A stretch of 64,000 nucleotides of DNA, taken from Bin87 sp965220105 (GTDB lineage Bacteria; Chloroflexota; Dehalococcoidia; Lucifugimonadales; UBA3495). Every line of letters begins with the position of its first letter. Position 1 is the stretch's first letter. The notes under the pieces were generated by a model, which saw nothing but the letters and a program-made list of their open reading frames with translations, had not been told where the DNA came from and did no database searches. The stretch lies in contig OZ244811.1 in the NCBI GenBank assembly GCA_965220105.1, forward strand, positions 248,001 through 312,000. The letters are read 5' to 3'. This document shows positions 42,915 through 51,212 of the stretch, one piece after another. A program made the position numbers and the translations under genes.

Positions 42915-43166
42915 GTCCAGCCACAACGACCGTAATCCAAACGCCGTCCTTGCGCCCAGCCTGCCATGTAACCGGGATTATCCAAGGTCTCCGTTGGCAG
43001 AATAGTACTCACCCCATCGAACATCTGGCAAAAACGTCCCATGTTCCGGTTTGCCGGAGTGGCCCCTGCGTTGCTACCGGCAATGGCCACACCTATAATC
43101 ACCAATGAACAAATACCAATGACGCCATCCGTGGGCGTACCGCAACCCATGCTGGGAGGTCGTATT

Positions 43167-43982
43167 ATGGCTACTGCGAAGTTGAACGGCGCCGAAATTT
43201 ATTACGAAGAATCCGGGAGCGGCCCGCCTATCATCCTGTCTGCGGGCGGGCTCCAGGGCTTGGCTAGCAGTTACCAGCCAGTGATTGAAGCCCTGTCCCA
43301 GGAGCACCGGGTGATCGTGTATGATCGCCGCTTTGGCGGTCAGTCTCGCAGCCCGCTGGTGGTCCAGACCTGGGACATGGTCTGCGACGACGTTTTCGCC
43401 CTGATGGACATGTTGGGGATCGACCAGGCGTACCTGGGCGGCGGATCTTTCGGCGCCGCCATTTCCCTGGGGTGTGCGTCTCGACGCCCGGAGCGCGTCC
43501 GTGCCATCTTCCCATCCAACATCGCCGGCGGGGTCATCTGCAATGGATACCTCACCGGGAAGCTGTTCAAGAGCATGGACATGGCGGAAAACGACAGCAT
43601 ATCGTCGGTGGTGGCCGCGTTTGATCCCGACGATCGCTTTTCTCCCTTCAGTCCGGAGATAGCCCAGACCGATGCCCAGTACCGCCAAACCCTGGAGGAT
43701 ATGAACACCGAGGATTTCGTGCAGGTCATGCGCGACACCATCTACGCGCTGTTCGACGGGCCGTACCTGACCCTGGGGATGGCCAAGCAGGCGTTGCAGG
43801 GCATCAGGGTACCGGCCATGGTGATGCCGGGCAACAACGATGTTCACCCCAGGGGCCTGGCCGAGATGGTCCACCGCCTGGTGCCCAATTGCCGGTGGGC
43901 CGAAGTGCGTCCCCATTCGGAAGAGCCGGAGAAGTACGCCAAGCGCGTCGTGCAGTTCCTCTCTGAGGTGGAGGCGGACTGA
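43167..43982 (+). CDS. Alpha/beta-hydrolase fold protein
   Basis: 271 residues from ATG 43167, behind GGGAGG; upstream in-frame ATGs lack a site. Contains the oxyanion-side SGSGPPIILSAGGLQG, the strand VIVYDRRFGGQS, nucleophile elbow YLGGGSFGAAISLG (Gly-Gly-Ser-Phe-Gly), and late Asp/His candidates in MPGNNDVHPRGL and RPHSEEPEKYA. Cap region between about residues 130 and 200. Likely an esterase or C-C hydrolase; it does not clearly fall in the meta-cleavage hydrolase group. Confidence 0.85.
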   Translation: MATAKLNGAEIYYEESGSGPPIILSAGGLQGLASSYQPVIEALSQEHRVIVYDRRFGGQSRSPLVVQTWDMVCDDVFALMDMLGIDQAYLGGGSFGAAISLGCASRRPERVRAIFPSNIAGGVICNGYLTGKLFKSMDMAENDSISSVVAAFDPDDRFSPFSPEIAQTDAQYRQTLEDMNTEDFVQVMRDTIYALFDGPYLTLGMAKQALQGIRVPAMVMPGNNDVHPRGLAEMVHRLVPNCRWAEVRPHSEEPEKYAKRVVQFLSEVEAD

Positions 43983-44023
43983 CACCGGTAGACTGATTTG
44001 GCGATAACGGCGCCGGCAAAAAA

Positions 44024-44052
44024 GAGAGGGCAACCGTGGTGGTTGCCCTCTC
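44024..44052 (-). terminator. Terminator of the FAH-family gene
   Basis: On the minus strand GAGAGGGCAACC pairs with GGTTGCCCTCTC around a five-base loop and is followed by TTTTTT. It lies just past the end of the FAH gene. Confidence 0.85.
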
Positions 44053-44080
44053 CAGTATCGGCGTCGGAGATTGAATCCGG

Positions 44081-45097
44081 CTAGCGTGTTCGGTGGTAAC
44101 GGTAGTCCCGCGCCGAGCCTCGCTCCGGCGTGGCAGTGGGGTTACTGGGCAGGTAGCGATAGTTGGGGTCGACGCCAACTTTCTGCCCCAATTCGTTCCT
44201 TAGCACACCAATGTGCTCGACTTCCATCTCCACCACGTCCCCGGGTTCCAGCCAGCGGGCGTTTTCGTAGCCCTTGCGAATCGACTCCCGGATCGAACCG
44301 CCGCCGACGGTGCCGCTGCCTATCACGTCGCCAGGAGCGATGCGGCTGTCCTTCGAGGCGCGTTCGATAATCTCTCCCCAACTGTAGTAGGCGTTGACCG
44401 CCTCACCGTTCCTGAGCCAGTCGTCACCATTGACCCGAACGTGGCACGCCAGATCGAGCCGCCCGTCATGGATGTACGGGTTCAACTCGTCGGTGGTGAC
44501 GAGCCAGGGGCCGATGGACGAAGCGGAATCTTTGCCCTTGGCCGGCCCCAGGCCGAAGGTCATCTCGTCGAATTGCAGGTCGCGGGCGCTCCAGTCGTTG
44601 AAGATGCAGAACCCGGCGATGTACTGCATGGCTTCGGACGCCGGCACATTGGCGCCCGCCCGGCCGATGATAGCGCCGATTTCCAGCTCATAGTCCAGTT
44701 GGTCGGAAGCCGAAGGGTAGGGGACCTGCTCATCCGGCCCGTAGATGACCAGCGGATTGGAGAAGTAAAAAACGGGCATCCGGTACCACACCGGGTCAAT
44801 TTCTCGCGTCCCCTGGGATGTGGCGTGTTCCTCGTATACGATGCAGTCCCGCACCGTGGGCGGTTGCAGCACCGGAGCGCGCAACCCGACGTCGGCCAAC
44901 GCCACCCGTGGAGCCGCCACATTGCTGGCCAGGGCATCGCCCACCCGGTCGATGGGAGAGTCCCCCAACTCCAGCAGAGCGCGCACGTCCGGCAGCGGGC
45001 GTCCGGCGCCAATCAGCGCCGCCACGTCAACCACTGCATCGGCCTGCAATACGCCGCAGCGGGGGCCGGTTCCGGGGTCGTAGGTTAGCAGTTTCAT
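44081..45097 (-). CDS. Fumarylacetoacetate hydrolase family protein
   Basis: 338 residues behind AGAGGAGCG. Metal-site motifs of the FAH fold: YEEHATSQG (with a nearby Glu-His), DYELEIGAIIGRAGANV, FNDWSARDLQFDE, and KGKDSASSIGPWLVT, then GDVIGSGTVGGG, an oxyanion-loop region near the C-terminus. The N-terminal 80 residues form the usual small domain (LLTYDPGTGPRCGVL). The reaction is C-C or C-O cleavage/isomerisation of a 2-oxo acid, as in catechol meta-pathways; the substrate is open. It is the first of several minus-strand genes, with two HEPN paralogues upstream in order of position. Confidence 0.88.
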   Translation of the reverse strand: MKLLTYDPGTGPRCGVLQADAVVDVAALIGAGRPLPDVRALLELGDSPIDRVGDALASNVAAPRVALADVGLRAPVLQPPTVRDCIVYEEHATSQGTREIDPVWYRMPVFYFSNPLVIYGPDEQVPYPSASDQLDYELEIGAIIGRAGANVPASEAMQYIAGFCIFNDWSARDLQFDEMTFGLGPAKGKDSASSIGPWLVTTDELNPYIHDGRLDLACHVRVNGDDWLRNGEAVNAYYSWGEIIERASKDSRIAPGDVIGSGTVGGGSIRESIRKGYENARWLEPGDVVEMEVEHIGVLRNELGQKVGVDPNYRYLPSNPTATPERGSARDYRYHRTR

Positions 45098-45130
45098 AAT
45101 CGTCGCTCCTCTTGGATTTCGCCGCTTTGA

Positions 45131-45526
45131 TCAGGCAGCGTCGGAATAGCCGGCCAGCCTCGCGGCGTCGCTGATATAGTCGGCAGTCTGGAGAATGCGC
45201 CGATGAACCTCAGCCACGGGTTCACAGATGCCCAGGTAAAAGCAGGCACCGTGCAAAATGCCCTGCCGGGAGTAATAGCGCCCAACCAGTGAGCTGATGT
45301 TGCTGTCTTCCCCGGCCAGCGTGAGCAGTCCTCGAGAAGTATCCGAGGAAATTTCGGGTTCCGCGCCAGTGCGGGCCAGGATCAGCCCGTCGGTGGCGCG
45401 CTTGGTGGCGCACCAAGCCTTTTCCGCCGCGTCGCGGATGTCGCCCGACTCCAGCAGCCGCAGCGCGTCGGCGTGGACGGCGCGAGCGTCGGCGAAGATG
45501 GCGGATACGCGGTCGGTGGCTACCAT
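45131..45526 (-). CDS. HEPN/PaREP1-like protein, copy A
   Basis: 131 residues, all-helical. Pattern VHADALRLLESGDIRDAAEK (HEPN helix 1-2), CATKRATDGLILARTG, then RYYSRQGILHGACFYLG, with R87-x4-H92 as an Rx4-6H HEPN nuclease motif. A near copy lies 449 bases upstream on the same strand. Known HEPN domains act as RNases or nucleotide-binding scaffolds, often in toxin-antitoxin or defence modules. No MNT-type antitoxin is adjacent. Weak ribosome-binding site AGGGAG. Confidence 0.7.
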   Translation of the reverse strand: MVATDRVSAIFADARAVHADALRLLESGDIRDAAEKAWCATKRATDGLILARTGAEPEISSDTSRGLLTLAGEDSNISSLVGRYYSRQGILHGACFYLGICEPVAEVHRRILQTADYISDAARLAGYSDAA

Positions 45527-45579
45527 ATGGTTTTGCTGCTCCCTGGTTGGGGTTGTCCTGTTCTATTGCGCCGCTTGGA

Positions 45580-45975
45580 TCAGGCGGCGTCGGAATGGCC
45601 GGCCAGCCTCGCGGCGTCGCTGATATAGTCGGCAGTCTGGAGAATGCGCCGATGAACCTCGGACGCGGGTTCACAGATGCCCAGGTAAAAGCAGGTTCCA
45701 TGCAGATGTCCCTGTCGGGAGTAATAGCGTCCAACCAGGGAGCTGATGGCATTGTCTGCTGCGGCCAGCCTGACCAAGCCGATGGAAGTATCCGGGGACA
45801 ATTCGGGCGCCTCGCCCGTTCGCGCCAGGATCAGGGCATCGGTGGCGCGCTTGGTGGCGCACCACGCCTTTTCCGCCGCGTCGCGGATGTCGCCCGACTC
45901 CAGCAGCCGTAGCGCGTTGGCGTGGACGGCGCTAGCGTCGGCGAAGATGGCGGATACGCGGTCGGTGGCTAGCAT
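45580..45975 (-). CDS. HEPN/PaREP1-like protein, copy B
   Basis: 131 residues when started at the ATG read from 45975, matching copy A; a longer frame with a Pro/Thr-rich start to 46029 exists but is not protein-like. Has the same Rx4H motif (RQGHLHGTCFYLG) and DALILARTGEAPE. Near-identical to copy A at both ends. It lies just below a DUF429 gene on the same strand. The pair may form a homo- or heterodimer. Confidence 0.7.
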   Translation of the reverse strand: MLATDRVSAIFADASAVHANALRLLESGDIRDAAEKAWCATKRATDALILARTGEAPELSPDTSIGLVRLAAADNAISSLVGRYYSRQGHLHGTCFYLGICEPASEVHRRILQTADYISDAARLAGHSDAA

Positions 45976-46068
45976 GGGGGTTGTGGTGCGGGGTGGAGTG
46001 GTGGGAGCGGGGGGTGTGGGGAACGGCAACAGGTAGGCGCGTGATTGAAACGCAGAGGCCTCCCTGAG

Positions 46069-46995
46069 CTATTGTTTCACGGGCTTGGGGGCGTAAATCC
46101 AGCCTTCTCGTTTAGCTGCCTGTCGTTCGGTCAAGCTTTCTTTAATTACTTGAGGGGATGCTTGCCGTCTGGCATTTTGCCGTCTGAGTTTGGTTACTTT
46201 ATCGTCGGTCGGCCGGCGAAAATCGGTGCCATTCTTATCCATCGCCCACATAGCAGCACCAATCGCGGCGACAAGCGAATCGAGGCAATCGGCGTTATCA
46301 AGGCATTGTTGTTGTTCTTGGAGGCGGATTTGTAAGGTGGGGCAGGGTTTTTCTTTTAACCCCTTCAAGATTTCGTCTCGTACATCTCTGGGACAGCCTT
46401 TGTTAGTCTTGGTCTTTGTCTTGTAGTTATTATTAGGCAGTTCAAAGCGGAGGAGTAAAACCCCAGGCATAGTTTCTATGAGCGACGGCCCGTCGCGACA
46501 TTCCTTGTAAAGCGGCGGAATCCGGCAACCAACTTCCCAAAGTTGATGCAGCATTTTCATTCCATAGAATGTCATTGGTACCATGTTAGGGCTTGTGTCA
46601 TGCAAACAGGAGAATGCCCCGGGATCATCTACGTCTCCGGCACGCAAGTATTCTATATTATTGTCGACGTCAACGAAGCGATTGCGTTTCTCTATGAATT
46701 CATCCAGGCCCATCTTGGCAACAAACGACCACAGGTCGGGCATTTTACTTGAATGAAGTCCTAGGTATTCGGCGAAAGCGATCGGTACAGAGAACGGGAA
46801 GTCCATAGCGGCGACCGCATCGTTGGGCGTTTTGGTACGGTCTGCTAGGTCTGCGATAAGGTCGCTGCGCCTAATAGACCTGCACTCGTCGATCTTCAAT
46901 TTCCGGTCACTGAGCAACTTGCCACGGGTTATCCAAGTATTCTTGTCCTGTTGTAATCCGCTAAAATCCACACCGATGATCGTTCGTCCGGCCAT
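46069..46995 (-). CDS. DUF429 family protein (predicted RNase H-like fold)
   Basis: 308 residues behind an excellent AAGGAGG site. Starts TIIGVDFSGLQQDKNTW, with Asp in the position of the first catalytic carboxylate of RNase H-like folds, then NDAVAAMDFPFSVPIA with a second Asp. The middle contains YGMKMLHQLWEVGCRIPP. The C-terminal tail is basic (KREGWIYAPKPVK). Base composition is lower in GC than its neighbours, a sign of recent transfer. DUF429 is a predicted nuclease family without a firm role. Its strand and closeness (93 bases) suggest expression with the two HEPN-like genes. Confidence 0.75.
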   Translation of the reverse strand: MAGRTIIGVDFSGLQQDKNTWITRGKLLSDRKLKIDECRSIRRSDLIADLADRTKTPNDAVAAMDFPFSVPIAFAEYLGLHSSKMPDLWSFVAKMGLDEFIEKRNRFVDVDNNIEYLRAGDVDDPGAFSCLHDTSPNMVPMTFYGMKMLHQLWEVGCRIPPLYKECRDGPSLIETMPGVLLLRFELPNNNYKTKTKTNKGCPRDVRDEILKGLKEKPCPTLQIRLQEQQQCLDNADCLDSLVAAIGAAMWAMDKNGTDFRRPTDDKVTKLRRQNARRQASPQVIKESLTERQAAKREGWIYAPKPVKQ

Positions 46996-47130
46996 TGTGT
47001 TGCCTCCTTACCGGAATTGGCAGGGTTTATCGCGTCCTTTACCGTGCGGGTGCACTCGATTTAGCGGCAGTGACGCTTGTCCTAGTTTGCAGGGGTGCGC
47101 ACTTTCGCGGCCCTTCGACAGGTTCACGAT

Positions 47131-47167
47131 GTCCGCTCATGGTTCGACAAGCTCACCATGAGCGGAC
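47131..47167. repeat. Hairpin repeat (GTCCGCTCATGGT/ACCATGAGCGGAC)
   Basis: A 13-bp perfect stem with an 11-base loop TCGACAAGCTC. Related CTTCGACAGG words lie next to it and near 52355. Intergenic. Confidence 0.7.
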
Positions 47168-47205
47168 GGCGCATTGCATCCAAAGACCGATGGACGGCGA
47201 TGGGA

Positions 47206-47235
47206 CGAGATTGCCACGCTGCGCTCGCAATGACA
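47206..47235. repeat. Single arm of the REPIN-like repeat
   Basis: CGAGATTGCCACGCTGCGCT followed by CGCAATGACA, in the orientation of the right arm. Confidence 0.65.
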
Positions 47236-47246
47236 GATGCGGGCCC

Positions 47247-47867
47247 TCAGTGCATCGGCGAGAAGCTGGCCGGTATCAGGATCTTGTTTTCCTGGCTCAC
47301 CCTGCCGGGCGCTCCCGAGGGCCACTGGGGAATTTTGCTGGCCGCGGCGCGCACTTCGGCGCGATGGTTCAGGTCCTGGTAGGGCCAGACGTGCATCCAG
47401 CGATTCAGGTTGCCGAACTCGGTGTACATGCCGGCTGCGAGCGGCGAGAATTCCTCCCGATACGGCAGGGAGTCCGCCCAACGGCGCAGCAGTTCCGGCA
47501 TCGAGCCGTTTTCGTAGGTGTAGGTACGCATCTCGTAGATGTTGCCCAACGCTTGGTCGCCGCCCATGGGCCGCATGAACGGGGCCGGCGTCCAGACCTC
47601 GGAGTTCATGTTCACAATGTTGCCCGGGGTAATCTTGGGCGGCCAGTTGGGATCCTGGGAAGCCTCGGCGCGGATACGTTCCCGCTCCTCCAGGCTGTCA
47701 TAGCCCCAGACGTGGATGATCTGGTTGAGTGGCCCGATCTCGGTGTGCCAGAAGGCGGCGATGGGCGAGTACTTTGCCCGGTGGGGCAATGCTTCGGCAA
47801 AGGCTTCCTCGGCCTGGGGCACAGCTCCGGGTTTCATGTCGTAGGTACGGACTTCGTAAATCATCAT
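47247..47867 (-). CDS. NIPSNAP family protein (two tandem NIPSNAP domains)
   Basis: 206 residues from the ATG read at 47867, behind GGAG. Two similar halves: MIYEVRTYDMKPGAVPQAEE with a following WHTEIGPLNQIIHVWGYDSL, and YEMRTYTYENGSMPELLRRW with YTEFGNLNRWMHVWPYQDL. This is the ferredoxin-like NIPSNAP fold in duplicate. Members act as small dimeric binding or oxidative enzymes; no catalytic residue set is firm. The gene lies about 100 bases from the GMC oxidoreductase on the same strand and may share its transcript. Confidence 0.85.
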   Translation of the reverse strand: MMIYEVRTYDMKPGAVPQAEEAFAEALPHRAKYSPIAAFWHTEIGPLNQIIHVWGYDSLEERERIRAEASQDPNWPPKITPGNIVNMNSEVWTPAPFMRPMGGDQALGNIYEMRTYTYENGSMPELLRRWADSLPYREEFSPLAAGMYTEFGNLNRWMHVWPYQDLNHRAEVRAAASKIPQWPSGAPGRVSQENKILIPASFSPMH

Positions 47868-47972
47868 CCTCTCCACGGGCGCGCCGCCCGGTGTAGTGTC
47901 TCGTCCAATAAGTAGACCGTCAGCAGTGTAACGGGCTGACCAAATCGGGGCAACCGCTACCCGGCTGCCCGG

Positions 47973-49505
47973 TTACCCGGCAATCCAGTCAGCCACCCGC
48001 TCCCCTATCATTATCGCCGTGGCATTGGTGTTGGCCCGTGTAACCTGGGGCATGATGGACGAGTCGGCAACCCACAATCCCTGCACTCCGCGGACGCGGC
48101 ATTGCTGGTCGGTCACCGCCAAAGGATCCGAGTCTGGGCCAATCCGGCAGGTACCGGAAACATGACGAGAGGTGCCTACGCTCTGGCGAATCCAGCTGTC
48201 CAGCGCATCGTCGCTGGCGAGCACCTCGTCGGTCGGAGAAATCCGGTGATCCATGACGTCCCGGTACGCTTGAGACTCCAGCATGCCTGCCGCCAGACGC
48301 ACGGCGTCGCGCATGCGCCGCATATCGTTTTCGTGGTGCAGATAGCGGTAGTTGATGGCCGGCTGCACCGTCGGATCGGCGGACGCCAGGCGCACCCAGC
48401 CGGAACCTTCCGGTAACTCTAGGGCGCAGGCGATACGGGCGGTCCGGTCCGGCAGATGCTCCCCGGTCATCACGTTAAAGACGCCCAGCGTGTGCAGCAT
48501 CACGTCGTAAGGGTGGGACGGTGGCGCTGAGGTAACGCGCAGACCGAACCGGAGGGCGCCAGCGTTGGCGTGCAGTTCCACATGATCCTTGACGCGGAAA
48601 GACACGCTGCCCATGGGATGGTTGAACAGGTTTTGACCCACACCGGTCAGCTCCTGAACCACGGGAATGCCGAATTCTTCGAGCTGGTCCTGCGGCCCAA
48701 TCCCCGACAGCATCAGGATATGCGGCGATTTCAGGGCACCGGCGCACAAGACAACCTGGTCTGCTTCGACGTTGAATATTTCGCCGCCGCTCTCAACTTC
48801 AAGCCCCGTCACTCGTGTCCCCTCAAAGAGCACCCGCCGTGCGAACACGTTGCCTCTGACGGTCAGGTTGAGCCGGTGACGCACCGGGCTCAGGTGGGTG
48901 ATGGCAGTGCTCATTCGGACACCACCCCGGTTATTCATCGGGATTGCGCCGATTCCGGCGGAATCGGGGCCGTTCAGGTCGGGGTTGTTCGCGTAACCCC
49001 GTTCGATGGCGGCGGCGTGGAACGCTTTCTGCACGTCGGGCCAGGGCTCGTTTTCCCGCCGCACTATGGGAATGGGGCCGTCGCTGCCGTGGAAGTCATC
49101 CTGTATATCCAGATCGGTCTCGGCTTTCCGGAAGAAGGGCAGGACCTTCAGATAAGCCCACTCCTCGTTGCCGAAGGAGGCCCAGCGTTCGAAGTCTTCG
49201 GGCAGCCCGCGCAGATAAACCTGCCCATTTATGGAACCCGACCCGCCGATGACCTTGCCCTGGGCAATGTTGATTTCCCCCTGCTCGTCGTTTATGACTC
49301 CCCGCAGCGACCATGAGACCGGCGAGCCGGGCTGCTCTCCCGCACTGGAGTGGCCATCCCGCACGGCTTCAGGCAGGAATTCCGGGTCAGGATAGTCCTG
49401 GCCGGCTTCCAGGAGCAGCACGGAGCGCGTGGGATCCTCGGACAAACGGCTGGCTACCACCGACCCCGCCGAACCACCGCCGACCACTATCACGTCGTAC
49501 TTCAT
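47973..49505 (-). CDS. GMC family FAD oxidoreductase (choline dehydrogenase-like)
   Basis: 510 residues. FAD-binding N-terminus (MKYDVIVVGGGSAGSVVASR), GKVIGGSGSINGQVYLRG (GMC signature 1), VVLCAGALKSPHILMLSGIG (signature 2). C-terminal active-site region SVGTSRHVSGTCRIG with the catalytic His and a second NATAIMIGERVADW. The TTG read at 49514 is closer to GGAGG than the ATG at 49505; either may be the start. Oxidises an alcohol, sugar or choline-like substrate; the identity is not readable. Its neighbours are a NIPSNAP protein and the HyuA gene. Confidence 0.9.
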   Translation of the reverse strand: MKYDVIVVGGGSAGSVVASRLSEDPTRSVLLLEAGQDYPDPEFLPEAVRDGHSSAGEQPGSPVSWSLRGVINDEQGEINIAQGKVIGGSGSINGQVYLRGLPEDFERWASFGNEEWAYLKVLPFFRKAETDLDIQDDFHGSDGPIPIVRRENEPWPDVQKAFHAAAIERGYANNPDLNGPDSAGIGAIPMNNRGGVRMSTAITHLSPVRHRLNLTVRGNVFARRVLFEGTRVTGLEVESGGEIFNVEADQVVLCAGALKSPHILMLSGIGPQDQLEEFGIPVVQELTGVGQNLFNHPMGSVSFRVKDHVELHANAGALRFGLRVTSAPPSHPYDVMLHTLGVFNVMTGEHLPDRTARIACALELPEGSGWVRLASADPTVQPAINYRYLHHENDMRRMRDAVRLAAGMLESQAYRDVMDHRISPTDEVLASDDALDSWIRQSVGTSRHVSGTCRIGPDSDPLAVTDQQCRVRGVQGLWVADSSIMPQVTRANTNATAIMIGERVADWIAG

Positions 49506-49650
49506 AATGCCCAACTAACCTCCGTCGATACCTTCGTTCATGCCGAGCCAGGTGATACCGAGCCGACGTTAGCGCAACACCGGCTCTACCCGTTCCCCGG
49601 CCTCCCAGTGGCTCACAGTCTATCCGACGCCAGGCATGGCGTGCAGGACA

Positions 49651-51201
49651 TCACGATGAGGCCGCGCCAATGGCCAGATCGCCTACGGCCTTGACCCGGA
49701 CGCGGGTGGCGCTGCTGGGCACGTAGGTAAGGGGCACCTCGTCAATTTCAACCACCTCAACCGACGCCGGGTCGGCGCCGGCTGCCACCGCCCTGCTGAT
49801 GGCGGCGTCAGAGCAATCCCGGATGGCCTCCTCTCTTCCCACGCTCTCCAGGGAGTAGACCCGCTCCACCTGACCGCCCACCTGGGCGATGGCGGCGCCG
49901 ATAGCGTTGGCCACCCCGGCGTGCTCGGGCCTCAAAACCTCGGAACCTCCCTTCAGCGAGTCACCCAGCAGGATACTCCCGCCGCCGACCAACACCACTG
50001 GCACATCGTCATAACTCAGTTTCACCCGGTCGATGGCAGTTTCCACGCGGCTTTTTATCTCCGCCATGGCCCAGTCAACCAGCGACGAGTCCACCCGTCG
50101 TACCAGGCGCGGGTCCCCCACGCCGGCGCGCCCGTCGGCTACCGCCAGGTCGGTGGTGGTGAGGGTCTGCCCGCCGAAGACCAACGCTGCTTCGGTGAGG
50201 CGGTATCCGATACTTTCAGGCCCGATGCTCAAGGTTTGCGCGTCCACGAGGCTGCCCCCGCCCAGCGGTATGGACACCACGTCGGGCATACGGAAGTTGG
50301 TGCGGACTCCCGCCAGCTCTATCGCAACCGCCGACTCCCGGGGAAAACCGTTCACCAACGCCCCGACGTCCGTGGAGGTGCCGCCCACGTCCACCACCAC
50401 GCCATCGCGGACACCCGACAGGTAAGCGGCGCCCCGCATACTGTTGGTGGGTCCTGACGAGATGGTCAGCACCGGGTACTGGCTGGCGTATTCGGCGTCC
50501 ATCAGCGTCCCGTCGTTCTGGGACATGAACAGTGGCGCATCGATGCCCAAAGACATCAACGCCTGGATGATGCCACCGATGGTCTGCGTCGCCATTCCGC
50601 CCAGACAGGCGTTCAGCGCCGCTGCGTTTTCGCGCTCCAGCAGCCCCATGCGCCCGTTTTCGTGGGAAAGGCAAACCCGCAGGTCGGGCGCTTCCGCCAA
50701 TATGAGCGCGGCGGCTTCAAGTTCGTGGGCGGTATTCACCGGCGAGAAGACCCCCGAAACCGCCACCGCGCGGACGCCCCGGCGTCGCATGTCCTGGACT
50801 GCGCTCCTGAGTTCATCACGGTCCAGTGGCGCAATTTCCCGCCCATCGAATTCGTGGCCGCCGCCGATCATGTACGTCGAACCGCCGATGGCATCCTGGA
50901 GGGCGGGCGGCCAGTCGACCAATGGCGGCAACAGTTGGGTGGCCGGCAACGCCAGCCGGACGACCGCGGTGGGCGACAGGTTGCGGCGTTCCAGCAAGGC
51001 ATTGGTGAAATGGGTGGTTCCGACCATCACCGCGTCTATCGTCCCACGTTGAGGAGGGCGGGCGAACAGGTCGGTCACGGCGTGGACGATGCCGGCAGTT
51101 ACGTCGCGGGTGGTTGGCACCTTGACCGCATCCGCCAGTTGATGGCCGTCCATCAGGACGGCGTCGGTGTTGGTGCCTCCGACGTCAACGCCGATGAACA
51201 C
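49651..51201 (-). CDS. Hydantoinase/oxoprolinase family protein, HyuA type
   Basis: 516 residues from the GTG read at 51201. ASKHA-type ATP-binding motifs: FIGVDVGGTNTDAVLMDG at the start, SGPTNSMRGAAYLSG, and VVVDVGGTSTDVGALVN. ATP-dependent opening of a cyclic amide such as a hydantoin or 5-oxoproline is the known activity of the group. The normal partner HyuB is absent; DUF917 follows 11 bases upstream in reading order, which is a recurring pair. I infer that DUF917 takes the second-subunit role here. Confidence 0.85.
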   Translation of the reverse strand: MFIGVDVGGTNTDAVLMDGHQLADAVKVPTTRDVTAGIVHAVTDLFARPPQRGTIDAVMVGTTHFTNALLERRNLSPTAVVRLALPATQLLPPLVDWPPALQDAIGGSTYMIGGGHEFDGREIAPLDRDELRSAVQDMRRRGVRAVAVSGVFSPVNTAHELEAAALILAEAPDLRVCLSHENGRMGLLERENAAALNACLGGMATQTIGGIIQALMSLGIDAPLFMSQNDGTLMDAEYASQYPVLTISSGPTNSMRGAAYLSGVRDGVVVDVGGTSTDVGALVNGFPRESAVAIELAGVRTNFRMPDVVSIPLGGGSLVDAQTLSIGPESIGYRLTEAALVFGGQTLTTTDLAVADGRAGVGDPRLVRRVDSSLVDWAMAEIKSRVETAIDRVKLSYDDVPVVLVGGGSILLGDSLKGGSEVLRPEHAGVANAIGAAIAQVGGQVERVYSLESVGREEAIRDCSDAAISRAVAAGADPASVEVVEIDEVPLTYVPSSATRVRVKAVGDLAIGAASS

Positions 51202-51212
51202 GATACCTGCCG

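Larger units (their letters stand above)
45131..45975 (-). repeat. Tandem gene duplication (449-bp period)
   Basis: The two HEPN-like genes are near-identical in the last third (protein ends ILQTADYISDAARLAG in both) and start with the same TDRVSAIFAD. Differences concentrate in the middle. A few intergenic bases are shared, so the unit is the gene plus spacer. Confidence 0.85.

Noticed and set aside
43074..44033. 319-residue minus-strand frame opposite the alpha/beta hydrolase
   Set aside because: The plus strand has a nucleophile elbow and a good ribosome-binding site; the minus frame has neither.
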